This document shows, piece by piece, positions 26,831 through 35,473 of a DNA stretch of 62,076 nt (positions are counted from its first letter, which is position 1; each line of letters starts with the position of its first letter). The position numbers and the translations under genes are program-made. Origin of the DNA: Planctomycetota bacterium (GTDB lineage Bacteria > Planctomycetota > Planctomycetia > Pirellulales > Pirellulaceae). The DNA lies in assembly GCA_963204965.1 (NCBI GenBank), contig CAUJKA010000332.1, forward strand, positions 1 to 62,076. The letters run 5' to 3'. A model generated the notes under the pieces. The model was not told the DNA's origin. It made no database searches and saw only the letters and a list, made by a program, of their open reading frames with translations.

Positions 26831-27850
26831 CTAACGAAACTTCGCGAACACATGATTCGCGTGGCAATCCTTGCATGCAGCCAAGCAGCGATTTGCGCGA
26901 ATCGCTCGGAACTCATGCGAAAGGTCTGCGAGATCTAGGCTTGCCAAGCTGGATTTCGATGTACTTTCGTTAGCCGACGATTCCCCGTGAAGTGTATCAA
27001 ACTCGCCAATCGTAAAGCTACATGGACTAATTCGCCCGAATTCGTCAACAAACAGGAAACTCTCTCCTGGTCGACAATCCGCGATCGGAATTGACTTACC
27101 GTTAGCTGTAGCGCTCATGCGATCAAGATAGGCCGGTGATCCGCAGATCTTCATTCCAAGTTTTTCACAATCCGCGCGCAGAGTCGGCAACTGGGACTTA
27201 AGACAGTCGATCTGTTCAGGCCGCAATCGATTCGCTGGGAAGAACTCGGGACGATCTTTACCCCCCAGCGGATTGAAGGTCAATTCGTCGAAGCCCCACT
27301 CGGCCATCCTTGTACAGAACTCGGGAAAGCTGGCGATGTTGCCTTGAGTCAACACAGTATTGACTCGAAGTAGTGTCGCTTGCGGATCGCGATCTTGGAC
27401 AAGTTGCGAAACTACTTTGGAAAGCTGTCGGAAGAGTCCCGGTGCTTGTCGAAGTGAATCGTGCTGATCTTCCAAGCCATCGATGCTGATCGTAATCTGA
27501 CTGAAAAGCTCCAAGGCCTGTGATCGAACAAGCTTACTTCTCAATGCCAGTCCGTTTGTCGTTACTCCCAACTGTAAACCCAAGCGGACGGAAAACTCTT
27601 GTGAGAGCTCTATCCATTGCGGCCATTGAAAAGGTTCACCGCCGAGCCACGATACCAAAACAGGTCTCCCGGTTCTTACTTTTAAGGCCTGTAACTGCTC
27701 TCCCAATTGAATTAGCTTTGCTGATTCAATGTGACGCGCTGAGCGAGGTAATTCGCGACTATAAGCACAAAATTGACATCGTAGCGAACACTGGTTGGTA
27801 ACTCGAACTACAACAACTAGCGGATCAACTGTAGAATCTGCGGATTGCAA
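26831..27850 (-). CDS. Radical SAM protein
   Basis: The radical SAM cluster motif is 'TNQCSLRCQFCAY' (CxxxCxxC), right at the N-terminus of the core. The C-terminus has an extra Cys set, 'CRPGESFLF...ISPC' and 'CLAACKDCHAN', in the manner of SPASM/twitch domains that hold auxiliary Fe-S clusters. Such enzymes often modify peptides or cofactors. I start at a TTG at 27850 (339 residues). The frame extends to an ATG at 27955, but its first ~24 codons then lie antisense to the well-supported pnuC start. It is 110 bases upstream of the MoxR gene on the same strand and may belong to that system. Confidence 0.82.
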   Translation of the reverse strand: MQSADSTVDPLVVVVRVTNQCSLRCQFCAYSRELPRSARHIESAKLIQLGEQLQALKVRTGRPVLVSWLGGEPFQWPQWIELSQEFSVRLGLQLGVTTNGLALRSKLVRSQALELFSQITISIDGLEDQHDSLRQAPGLFRQLSKVVSQLVQDRDPQATLLRVNTVLTQGNIASFPEFCTRMAEWGFDELTFNPLGGKDRPEFFPANRLRPEQIDCLKSQLPTLRADCEKLGMKICGSPAYLDRMSATANGKSIPIADCRPGESFLFVDEFGRISPCSFTIGEFDTLHGESSANESTSKSSLASLDLADLSHEFRAIRANRCLAACKDCHANHVFAKFR

Positions 27851-27883
27851 TGTAGTCTCTGGTTGATCATCAGGAATGAGCGA

Positions 27884-28504
27884 ATGTCGTACGTAGAAAT
27901 TGTGGCCGCGCTGTTCGGCGCCTTGTCGGTCTATTTCTACATCATTCGCAACCATTGGTCGTGGCCTGTGGGATTAGTTCAGGTAGTTTTGTACATCAGC
28001 GTGTTTGAGCAAGCGAAGCTCTACGCCGATATGCTGCTGCACTTCGTTTATGCTGGGCTGCAATTGTACGGATGGTGGGCTTGGTATCAATCTAGCAAAA
28101 GGCAAGCTACCTCGCCGGTCGGTTCAAGCCTTGACCAAGATGATTCTTTGGAGATTCGCGAGCTAGGCATGAAGGGGAACATCGCATGCATCGTTGTTTC
28201 GCTGGCGATGACTACGGTTTACGCATTCCTTTTGGCACGATTCACCGATGCATCGTCACCGCTACCCGATTCATGCATCGCAGCCTTTAGCCTAACGGCT
28301 CAGATGCTCTTGGCATGGCGCTACGTTGACAATTGGCGCTACTGGATCTTCGTCGATTTAGTTGCGATCGGCCTGTTCGCTTTCAAAGAGCTTTACATCA
28401 CTTCGATACTCTACGCACTCTTTTTGGTCATGGCAATTGTTGGCGATAGAGCCTGGCGAAGCAAAATGAATGAACTCAAGCGTAAGGAGTCAGCCGTCGC
28501 ATGA
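27884..28504 (+). CDS. pnuC: PnuC-type nicotinamide riboside transporter
   Basis: 206 residues. The ATG at 27884 has AGGA 8 bases upstream. Seven or so hydrophobic helices with the PnuC tryptophan-rich features 'IRNHWSWPVGLVQVVLYI', 'LQLYGWWAWYQ' and 'ADMLLHFVYAGLQ'. PnuC takes up nicotinamide riboside by facilitated diffusion, driven by phosphorylation inside the cell. It overlaps the nadR-like gene by 4 bases (ATGA), so transporter and kinase are made together. Confidence 0.9.
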   Translation: MSYVEIVAALFGALSVYFYIIRNHWSWPVGLVQVVLYISVFEQAKLYADMLLHFVYAGLQLYGWWAWYQSSKRQATSPVGSSLDQDDSLEIRELGMKGNIACIVVSLAMTTVYAFLLARFTDASSPLPDSCIAAFSLTAQMLLAWRYVDNWRYWIFVDLVAIGLFAFKELYITSILYALFLVMAIVGDRAWRSKMNELKRKESAVA

Positions 28505-29499
28505 GCATGGGATTAGTCTTAGGCAAGTTTGCGCCGCTACACAAAGGCCATCAAAGTCTGATCGAAGCGTCGCTGGCAGAAACGGAGAGAACGGTGGTCC
28601 TGATCTACGACTGCGCGGATCTTGATATACCGCCCTTGCAAGTTCGTGCTAACTGGATTCGAACTCTGTATCCATCTGTTGAAGTCTTAGAGGCTTGGGA
28701 CGGGCCGTCCGAAACCGGGCTTGACCCACGCGTCACACAAATGCACGACGCGTATCTCCGCAAGCGACTCTGCGATCGGCGTATTACCCATTTCTTTAGC
28801 AGCGAACCTTACGGAGAGCATGTCAGTCGAGGCTTAGGCTCCGTTGATCGGCGAATTGATCCCGAACGACAAAGCGTCCCGATCAGTGCTACACAGATAC
28901 GCGAGAACCTCTGGGACAATCGCCAATACTTGTCCACAATCGTCTATCGCGATCTGATTACACAGGTTGTATTCCTCGGCGCCCCATCGACGGGCAAGAC
29001 GACTCTAGCATGCGAACTGGCTAATCGACACCAGACAGTTTGGATGCCCGAATATGGTCGCGAGTACTGGGAGCAACATCAATCGGAGCGTCGGCTCACT
29101 TGCGAACAGTTGGTCGAAATTGCTCTTGGACATCGACAACGCGAGGACAAGCTCATTCCGCAATCCAACCGTTATCTCTTCATCGACACCGATGCTACAA
29201 CTACGCTGCAATTCTCGTACTACTACCATGATCGAGCTCATCCACAACTGATTTCTTTGGCCAATGAAGCTCGACAGCGTTACGATCTCTTCTTCGTCTG
29301 CGCACCGGACATCCCCTACGATGACACATGGGACCGATCAGGGGACGCCAATCGAATGGAGATGCACCGTCGAATCGTCGGAGATCTTATAACTCGAAAA
29401 ACACCATTCCAACTGCTTACTGGATCGATTGACCAGCGATGCCAGCAAGTCGAAGCTGCGTTGAGGAGTGCATCCAAGTTCCACAGGGTTTCATCGTAG
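28501..29499 (+). CDS. nadR: NadR-like NMN adenylyltransferase / ribosylnicotinamide kinase
   Basis: 332 residues in two domains. The N-terminal nucleotidyltransferase has 'GKFAPLHKGHQ' (HKGH at 14-17) and 'VPISATQIREN' (~126-136). The C-terminal P-loop kinase has Walker A 'GAPSTGKT' at 160-167 and 'LFIDTDATTTLQFSYYY'. The E. coli NadR repressor HTH domain is absent, so this is an enzyme without the regulator function. It phosphorylates imported nicotinamide riboside to NMN and adenylates NMN to NAD. Translational coupling with pnuC supports the assignment. Confidence 0.9.
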   Translation: MSMGLVLGKFAPLHKGHQSLIEASLAETERTVVLIYDCADLDIPPLQVRANWIRTLYPSVEVLEAWDGPSETGLDPRVTQMHDAYLRKRLCDRRITHFFSSEPYGEHVSRGLGSVDRRIDPERQSVPISATQIRENLWDNRQYLSTIVYRDLITQVVFLGAPSTGKTTLACELANRHQTVWMPEYGREYWEQHQSERRLTCEQLVEIALGHRQREDKLIPQSNRYLFIDTDATTTLQFSYYYHDRAHPQLISLANEARQRYDLFFVCAPDIPYDDTWDRSGDANRMEMHRRIVGDLITRKTPFQLLTGSIDQRCQQVEAALRSASKFHRVSS

Positions 29500-29645
29500 G
29501 GCGTGTGCAAAGGTCCAAAAGAATCTCACTATCCGGCAGGTACTTTCATCATCGAAGATTGCAAGCCCGAATAACTGTTGTCTGACCTTGTAACACGCCA
29601 CAGCAGCACTCCTTGATGTACAATCCAAACCAAAGATCTCGCAAC
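29500..29645. other. Spacer after nadR
   Basis: No gene, hairpin terminator or RNA was found between the nadR stop and the WD40 relic. Confidence 0.4.
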
Positions 29646-29801
29646 TTAGGGTGAAGCATCAAGCACGATCGCTTCGCCGTTGACCTTAGTAATCAACAGA
29701 AGGTTGTCATCGGCTGATAGGTCAATATCTGCGATTGGTTGATCCGATGTATACAACTTCAGCAACTGTTGGTTTGTTTGAGCAGCATCCCACCATCGCA
29801 A
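29646..29801 (-). pseudogene. Relic of a WD40-repeat C-terminus (paralogue of the adjacent kinase)
   Basis: Read on the minus strand, 51 codons end at a TAA (29646-29648) and are closed upstream by an in-frame TAA at 29802-29804, with no start codon suited to a gene. The translation ('RWWDAAQTNQQLLKLYTSDQ', then 'IADIDLSADDNLLLI' and 'EAIVLDASP') aligns along its length with the last WD40 repeat of the neighbouring kinase ('RLWNTENGELLLKLCTFDE', 'GGLDLSSDGKQLVAV', 'QIRVFDAD'). It therefore looks like the surviving 3' end of a former tandem copy of that kinase gene. Confidence 0.6.
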
Positions 29802-29960
29802 TTAGCCAAAATCATTCAAGAAACAAGTTCTTTCTCAGGTGTCCTGTCCCAATGGAATGAACCGGATCGCTACTTTGAGCTGGTCTTGCGGCGTCTGACC
29901 CGCGTCCTCGTTTGCAAACTAGTATCTTGCAAATCCACAGTCGATTTTCCCTGCTCATCG

Positions 29961-32900
29961 TTAGTCGGCATCAAAGACTCGGATTTGACCGGAGCGGCTG
30001 ACCGCGACCAACTGCTTACCATCGGACGAAAGGTCCAATCCACCGACAGGTTCATCGAACGTACAGAGTTTGAGCAAGAGCTCACCGTTTTCAGTATTCC
30101 ACAATCGCACACCGCCGTCAGCGCATCCCGTAAAGAGCCGCTTCCCATCGACGGAGAAGTGTAAGTTGGTGACTTTGTCGGTATGACCCACCAGAGACTT
30201 TGTACCAGTTCGCTTTATCGCACCTGTTGCGTCTACTTGATAGGCAACAAGGTCGCAGGCGCGATTAGGTTTAGAAAAAGAAGACAATGCTCCGGCAATC
30301 TGCGAATCGTCGAGACTAAAAGCGTTAGGGAGTCCAATCTTTGTAAGCCCTCGTTCAGTTCTTGCAAAACCGCGTCCAGTCTTTGCATGCAGCACAAGGC
30401 CATTTATTCCGAATTCAGATCCCATCGCCACCAACTCACCGCTTTCAGAAAAAATTGGTGGTCCAGAAATGGGGATTTGTGTTTTCACGCCTTCCCACAA
30501 AACCGATCCATCGTAGGACCGCGAACTCCACATCCACTCACTCCTTTTGGAGTAGTGGATGACACACCTTGACTTGGCATGGAAGCCCACAAAGGTCACA
30601 TCAGGTTCGGCGATTGCAGCAACTACCTCATTTGAACTGTCTGTTTTAAGAACAAGGATTTTGGAGCCCTTCTTGTCGTAGCCGCATAGAAACTGTCCAT
30701 CGCTTGACAGCGTGATCGACTCCAGGAATGGAATATCGAGTGCTGTTGTCTGTTTGCGTTGATCCATCGAAGTTGCTAAGACTCGTTTGTCCGACGTGAT
30801 CTGAAGGAGGTGCCGTTCCCCGCCTCCTGGCGACTCCCGAATCGCGATCGATTCAATCATCTCCTTCGGCTTCAAACTGGACACGGGCGTACTCCGTAAT
30901 TTCGCCAATGGAATCAAGAGCATCTTCCGACCATCCGAACAAGCAAGGCAATTGCTGTCATTGGAAACAGCGAGAATCCGTGGTGGATTATCAAGAGTTC
31001 GTTCTTCATGCACCACAGTCATGGATTGAGTATCCAGAATCCTCATCGTATTGTCATTACTCCCGATCGCCACGAACTTGCCGTCGGCACTAGCAGCGAT
31101 TCCAGCAATCGGCTTGTCGCTCACTTTGATGATCTTTGCGGTCGACCGTTGCTTCTTATCGAGATCAGGTACAACGGAGATCCTGCCGTCGCTGCTCCCA
31201 AAGGCTGCTGTAGCCCCATCGAACGCCAACGAGCACTTCAGCGGTCCGGAAAGTTCCGGCAAGAGTTGAACAATCTCCCCATCGAATGTCTGAATCTGGA
31301 ATGCGGTAGGGGAAGCTCGCGAAAGCACTTTTTCTTTGCTACATGAACGGTCGAATTCTGTATCAAAGCCAGATCGTTTGGCTTGAGCAGGCTCTTCACT
31401 ACTTGATATGATAAGCGATGTGTAATCACTATCAATTTTATAAATCCATTTATAGTACGTCTCATTCCTCTTGTAAGCGATTTCCCCTTGACGGAAATTT
31501 GGAAATGGAATGATCTCGATTGCATGGAACTCGTTAGACTTTCCCTCAAATTGATGTCGACAAATCACGTTGCCCACCAATAAATCGGTCAGTGCGACTT
31601 CTCCTGTCAATGCTGTTATGGAGATCATGAAACGGCTTGTTTCATCTATGGTAAACCCGTAGATCCATGAACCCGCCCCCTCTGCGGGGTGGATGGGGAT
31701 CCTGCGAACCCGAACTCCATCCGTAGTAGAAACAACCGATATTTGGCCATCACGTCCATCGGCCAGAATCAAGTTTTTGCTGTCGGGGGTAAAAGCCATC
31801 GAAGTACAAGATTGTTCGTGTTCTACTTTCGAAGCAAATGGAATTTCGATCGCCTCAGTCCGCATCAGACGCTTAAGGTAGCGGTACTCCCATGTATCGA
31901 TGTTAGTCACTATTTGCCCAAAAGTCTGTTTTGCCGAAGAGTGGTTTCCTTCCAAGTAATTGTTGTGCGCGCGGGCGATCATCGGTTGGTATGAGACAGC
32001 CGCGAGTCTGTTGAGCGCATCCTCACTTTTCTTAGATTCCGCGATAGCTTCCAGTGTTTTTTCATCCGCTCGAATTCTCTGCTTTTCGGTTTCTGCAAGA
32101 GCGACAAGGGCATCGGCTTTTGCAGAATTGGCATGCCAAAGCGCTAGAGAAACGCTGAATATAGCAACCGCTACCACGCTGAAAACGCCAATCAATAAAC
32201 CTGCGACCAATGAATTTCTTTTCGCCCACCGCATCCCTTTTTCCATCGTCGTCACCGGTCTGGCCAGCGTGGCCTCGCCTCGTAACCAACGCTGGAGATC
32301 CTCGGCCAACTCGCCACACGACTCGTATCGCTGCGATGCCACTTTGCTCATCGCCTTCTGCGCGATGGCCGCTAGATCCTTTGGAATCGAATTGTTCAAG
32401 GTCTCAAGAGCTGTCGGCTCTTGCGTGAGTATCTGAGCCAGGACTGCGTGCGGCGGACCTTCGAACGCTCGCTGGCCTGATAACAACTCGTATAGAATTG
32501 CTCCGGCTGCATACTGATCGGAATGCGGTCCGACATTAGTGATGTCACCTCGAGCTTGCTCGGGAGCCATGTATGCTGGCGTTCCGAGCAGCGCACCCTC
32601 AGTTGTCATGTTGGAATCTTCATTGAGCCGCTTGGCCAATCCGAAGTCCATCAATTGCGGCTGGTCCCGTCCGTCGAGCATTACATTGTGCGGCTTGACA
32701 TCCCGGTGCACTATCCCCATCTCGTGCGCGTAGTGCAACGCTCGCGCGATGGCTGCCGTCCATTTAGCTGCCTGCTTGAAGTCAATCTTCTTTTCTTTAA
32801 TCGTTGCGGATAGCGATTTGCCTTCGATAAACTGCGATGCGATGTAGAGCTGGTCTCCCACTCGTCCTGAGTCAAAAGTTGGGACGATGTTGGGATGGCG

Positions 32901-33395
32901 CAATCGTCCGGCTGCTTTGGCTTCCGCTTGGAACCGTGCGGCCTTTTGCTTTTCTTCTTGACCAAATAGCGGCACCTTCAACGCAAGCATGCGATCGAGC
33001 TGTGGATCGTAGGCACGGAAGACTCGCCCAAACGCACCTTGACCTAGCACTTCTTTAATCTCGAAACGCCCCAACGTGGACAGTGTGGGTTCCGCATACG
33101 CGCTCTTCGTAGTTGCTGACCCAACAGTAGATAGTTTCGAGTCGGTCGAGGATTTCTCGAGCTTTCTCGGCCGAACGGTAGACCCTTGCGTATCGTGAGT
33201 TTCGATCTGAGCATCCTGGGAAATCGACCGAGACGACAAATGGTTTTCAGACTGATCCGGTTTGCTAGGAGTTAGATCGAGCACGAACCGTTCCGTACAA
33301 TTCGGACATTTGACGGCTCGTCCGTCAAGTTCCGATTTCACGGTCAGACTAGTTTGGCAATGTGGGCACGAGGTCTTTAACTTGCTTGTTTGCAT
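29961..33395 (-). CDS. Zinc-ribbon Ser/Thr protein kinase with C-terminal WD40 domain
   Basis: 1144 residues. An N-terminal zinc ribbon has Cys10/Cys13 and Cys30/Cys33. The kinase domain runs ~110-375 with glycine loop 'LGQGAFGRVF', Lys140, 'HRDVKPHN' (HRD 230-232) and DFG 250-252, so it should be active. One membrane helix follows at ~395-420 ('LVAGLLIGVFSVVAVAIF'), then a short helical region and WD40 repeats to the end, the last reading 'GGVRLWNTENGELLL'. This is the common planctomycete kinase-TM-WD40 layout, with the sensor part probably outside the cytoplasmic membrane. It is a single gene flanked by apparent relics of a paralogue on both sides. Confidence 0.9.
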   Translation of the reverse strand: MQTSKLKTSCPHCQTSLTVKSELDGRAVKCPNCTERFVLDLTPSKPDQSENHLSSRSISQDAQIETHDTQGSTVRPRKLEKSSTDSKLSTVGSATTKSAYAEPTLSTLGRFEIKEVLGQGAFGRVFRAYDPQLDRMLALKVPLFGQEEKQKAARFQAEAKAAGRLRHPNIVPTFDSGRVGDQLYIASQFIEGKSLSATIKEKKIDFKQAAKWTAAIARALHYAHEMGIVHRDVKPHNVMLDGRDQPQLMDFGLAKRLNEDSNMTTEGALLGTPAYMAPEQARGDITNVGPHSDQYAAGAILYELLSGQRAFEGPPHAVLAQILTQEPTALETLNNSIPKDLAAIAQKAMSKVASQRYESCGELAEDLQRWLRGEATLARPVTTMEKGMRWAKRNSLVAGLLIGVFSVVAVAIFSVSLALWHANSAKADALVALAETEKQRIRADEKTLEAIAESKKSEDALNRLAAVSYQPMIARAHNNYLEGNHSSAKQTFGQIVTNIDTWEYRYLKRLMRTEAIEIPFASKVEHEQSCTSMAFTPDSKNLILADGRDGQISVVSTTDGVRVRRIPIHPAEGAGSWIYGFTIDETSRFMISITALTGEVALTDLLVGNVICRHQFEGKSNEFHAIEIIPFPNFRQGEIAYKRNETYYKWIYKIDSDYTSLIISSSEEPAQAKRSGFDTEFDRSCSKEKVLSRASPTAFQIQTFDGEIVQLLPELSGPLKCSLAFDGATAAFGSSDGRISVVPDLDKKQRSTAKIIKVSDKPIAGIAASADGKFVAIGSNDNTMRILDTQSMTVVHEERTLDNPPRILAVSNDSNCLACSDGRKMLLIPLAKLRSTPVSSLKPKEMIESIAIRESPGGGERHLLQITSDKRVLATSMDQRKQTTALDIPFLESITLSSDGQFLCGYDKKGSKILVLKTDSSNEVVAAIAEPDVTFVGFHAKSRCVIHYSKRSEWMWSSRSYDGSVLWEGVKTQIPISGPPIFSESGELVAMGSEFGINGLVLHAKTGRGFARTERGLTKIGLPNAFSLDDSQIAGALSSFSKPNRACDLVAYQVDATGAIKRTGTKSLVGHTDKVTNLHFSVDGKRLFTGCADGGVRLWNTENGELLLKLCTFDEPVGGLDLSSDGKQLVAVSRSGQIRVFDAD

Positions 33396-33495
33396 AGCGT
33401 TGATTGCTGTATTCGTAGAACTTGAAATCCGCAGCGTTGAAAAGTCTCATGGGCACTTCGGTATTCTAGTGAATCCGTCCCGATTTCCCTTATCT

Positions 33496-33765
33496 CTAAT
33501 TAGCCATTTCGCAAAGAAGTGAGTGTCCATCGGCAGGAGCTTCGGCGGAACAGCGAGGGCTGACCTTTGGCTCTAAATTGAGGTCCGATCGCTGGTTTGT
33601 CTCTGCATTTGAGACGTGAATTGTCTGAGTGCAATTTGGACAACTGACTCGCCTGCCACGGAATTTAGGAACAGCGAGAGCAGACTTGCCGTACGCATCG
33701 CAAGTCGCACAAATTTGATCGTCACTCGTCAAAAGCTTTGAGCATCTAATGGAATTCAACGGCAA
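33496..33765 (-). pseudogene. Short zinc-ribbon fragment, possible relic of a kinase N-terminus
   Basis: 89 codons beginning with TTG, no ribosome site. The only recognisable part is 'CATCDAYG...FRGRRVSCPNC', a C-x2-C...C-x2-C zinc ribbon of the kind that opens the two zinc-ribbon kinases in this window ('CPHC...GRAVKCPNC'). What follows is not kinase sequence. The likeliest reading is the N-terminal remnant of a deleted kinase gene; a small free-standing zinc-ribbon protein is the alternative. Confidence 0.4.
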
Positions 33766-34089
33766 ATAGAACCCGCTCGTATTTTCGACTTCAGCGGTTA
33801 TTCACCTCCGAACAATTCAGAATACTAAGTTAGAGACTATTGGAAACTCCTGTCGGTATCTGCAGTTGGACAGACGCAAGAAAATCGCAATCCGAACACG
33901 AAAGAACTTGATTCTCAAAAACAACTGAACGGACACAGACCTCAACAAAGGTACCTCAGTTACAAACTTCGTTGCAGATTCCCGAATTTAGCTGGCCTTG
34001 TTATGCTGAAGAGTGCTCCTTACTTACCTGATGCCCGCATAGTTCATGTCGGCTTCGAAAGGGTACTCGAAGGACTCAAGTGGAATTGA
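33766..34089. other. Divergent spacer, no gene seen
   Basis: About 320 bp of AT-rich sequence without an ORF of coding character, a hairpin or a repeat. It should contain the promoter of the downstream small membrane protein gene. Confidence 0.4.
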
Positions 34090-34389
34090 ATGATGGCTAC
34101 GTTCCTTGTATGTGCTTTAGTAGCCTCGCTATTTATTGCTGCAAACCTATCGGTAATGCAATCCGTAAAGTCCGAGCATTCTGGATTATGGATGCTCGCC
34201 ACGTCGCTACTTGCGATTGCTGCTTTTTTCGCTCATCGAGTCATCATCATCAAATACGGAGCTTTGCGAGCTACAGGTATTGTCGATTCGCTGCTGACGG
34301 TCTTTACACTATTGATTGCCTGGTACTTATTCCAAGAAAAGCTGACGGCAGTTCAATGGCTGGGAATTGGATTGTATCTGGTGAAGTGA
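34090..34389 (+). CDS. Small four-helix membrane protein, SMR/EamA-like
   Basis: 99 residues (ATG 34090, or the adjacent ATG 34093). Four hydrophobic helices: 'FLVCALVASLFIAANLSVM', 'LWMLATSLLAIAAFFAHR', 'GIVDSLLTVFTLLIAWYLF' and 'WLGIGLYLV'. The 'F-Q-E-K-L-T-A-V-Q-W-L-G-I' ending resembles small multidrug-resistance/EamA proteins, which export organic cations as dimers. The conserved SMR Glu in helix 1 is not evident, so the assignment is by layout. It precedes an amine-methylation gene set, which would fit export of a methylated amine, but that is inference. Confidence 0.65.
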   Translation: MMATFLVCALVASLFIAANLSVMQSVKSEHSGLWMLATSLLAIAAFFAHRVIIIKYGALRATGIVDSLLTVFTLLIAWYLFQEKLTAVQWLGIGLYLVK

Positions 34390-34635
34390 AGATCCAGAGG
34401 CACCGGGAACAAACGCTCAATCTTTCGACCTGCTGAGCGAGAATGGGAGGGGTCGAACTCAACTGGCTTCGCTTACGCAGCTTACTCCGCGGGTTTCGAG
34501 TATTCCGTGAGCCAGAATATGACCTATTGACGCAGAATCAACATTTCTTTTTGAAAACGCGTTCGGTTAGTTTAGTTATTGCGTCTTTCGGTAGTATAGA
34601 CATGCGCTCTCACACCCTTGGAACCTATCAATCGT

Positions 34636-34660
34636 GACAGACAGACAGACAGACAGACAG
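34636..34660 (+). repeat. Tetranucleotide tract (GACA)6 at the 5' end of a methyltransferase gene
   Basis: Six exact GACA units plus a G, beginning inside a GTG codon (34634-34636). The GTG is in a frame that stops at 34673-34675 (TGA). The methyltransferase frame is open from 34638 on, directly through the tract. Loss of one unit or gain of two would join GTG to the full-length gene. This is the layout of a phase-variable simple-sequence locus. Confidence 0.8.
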
Positions 34661-34760
34661 CACAAGCGATTCTGAGTCGACGAAGCAATTTTCGATTGCT
34701 GAGTACTGCGAGAAATTCAGTCCAGAGCAGTATCTCAAAGAGTACTACAGCAGTGAGCAA

Positions 34761-35435
34761 ATGTTGATCACTGACATGATCCTAGCTGAAGAATCGATGA
34801 ATTGGCTGAACAAGCTCGGGAGGAGATTTGCCACGGCAATTGATGTCGGAACCGGGCCGGTCCTTGAATACCCGTTCATGTTTGCACCGTTCGTCCAGAA
34901 ATATGACCTTTCTGACTACGTAGAGAACAATCTTCTCGCCGTACGCCGATGGGTAGACCGCGCGCCCCAGGCACACGACTGGAACCCCATCTTTCGCGGA
35001 GTGCTGAGGGCCCAGGGGCAGAGTATTGATCTTCTCGAAGGCCGATCGAGAGATCTTCGATGTGCGATAGGCGAGTTGCGGAAGATTGATCTTCGCCAAC
35101 CAGAGCCACTTGGCACTAATGCTCAGTACGACCTCGTGACCTCATTCTTCTGCACGGAATGCGTCGATGTCACGCCCGAAGGCTGGGCACAATGCAAGAA
35201 GCGTCTCCTTGGATTGGTAGCACCAGGCGGCGCGTTCTTCTCTGCGATCGTTCAGAACTGTAACCAATACCGTATCCTCGGCTTGTGGTTTCCAACATGC
35301 AATCTCAATCCACACCATCTCACAGGATTGCTCGACGACGAAGGCTTTACCGCCGAGGTTAATTCTTATGCGTGTCCGGAATTCGCCGATTCAGGATTTA
35401 GCCAGTTCATGGTTGTGAAAGCAATTCGCAAATAG
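34761..35435 (+). CDS. NNMT/PNMT-type N-methyltransferase, probably phase-variable (first paralogue)
   Basis: The ATG at 34761 gives 224 residues, but the same frame codes upstream to 34638 for 'FSIAEYCEKFSPEQYLKEYY', which aligns with the N-terminus of the next gene ('YSSQEYVDSFDPALYLREYY'). The true start is therefore probably the GTG at 34634, now out of frame by one GACA unit; ATG 34761 would give a shortened protein. SAM-binding motif 'IDVGTGPVLEYPF'; 'HDWNPIFRGVLRAQG' and 'YDLVTSFFCTECV' match the nicotinamide/phenylethanolamine/thioether methyltransferase family. Such enzymes methylate amines. It lies 38 bases before a clear paralogue. Confidence 0.8.
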   Translation: MLITDMILAEESMNWLNKLGRRFATAIDVGTGPVLEYPFMFAPFVQKYDLSDYVENNLLAVRRWVDRAPQAHDWNPIFRGVLRAQGQSIDLLEGRSRDLRCAIGELRKIDLRQPEPLGTNAQYDLVTSFFCTECVDVTPEGWAQCKKRLLGLVAPGGAFFSAIVQNCNQYRILGLWFPTCNLNPHHLTGLLDDEGFTAEVNSYACPEFADSGFSQFMVVKAIRK

Positions 35436-35473
35436 TCTCCAAATTTCCCTTCCCCAGAAATGATCTAAACAAA

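Noticed and set aside
29739..30164. 141-codon plus-strand frame
   Set aside because: Antisense to the end of the WD40 kinase and to the WD40 relic; both minus-strand readings show family sequence and this one does not.
34602..34637. ATG at 34602 as the start of the phase-variable methyltransferase
   Set aside because: Its frame stops at TGA 34635-34637 before the GACA tract, so changes in repeat number cannot join it to the methyltransferase.
34636..34660. GACA tract as a CRISPR or satellite array
   Set aside because: Units are 4 bp with no spacers; it fits a simple-sequence contingency tract.
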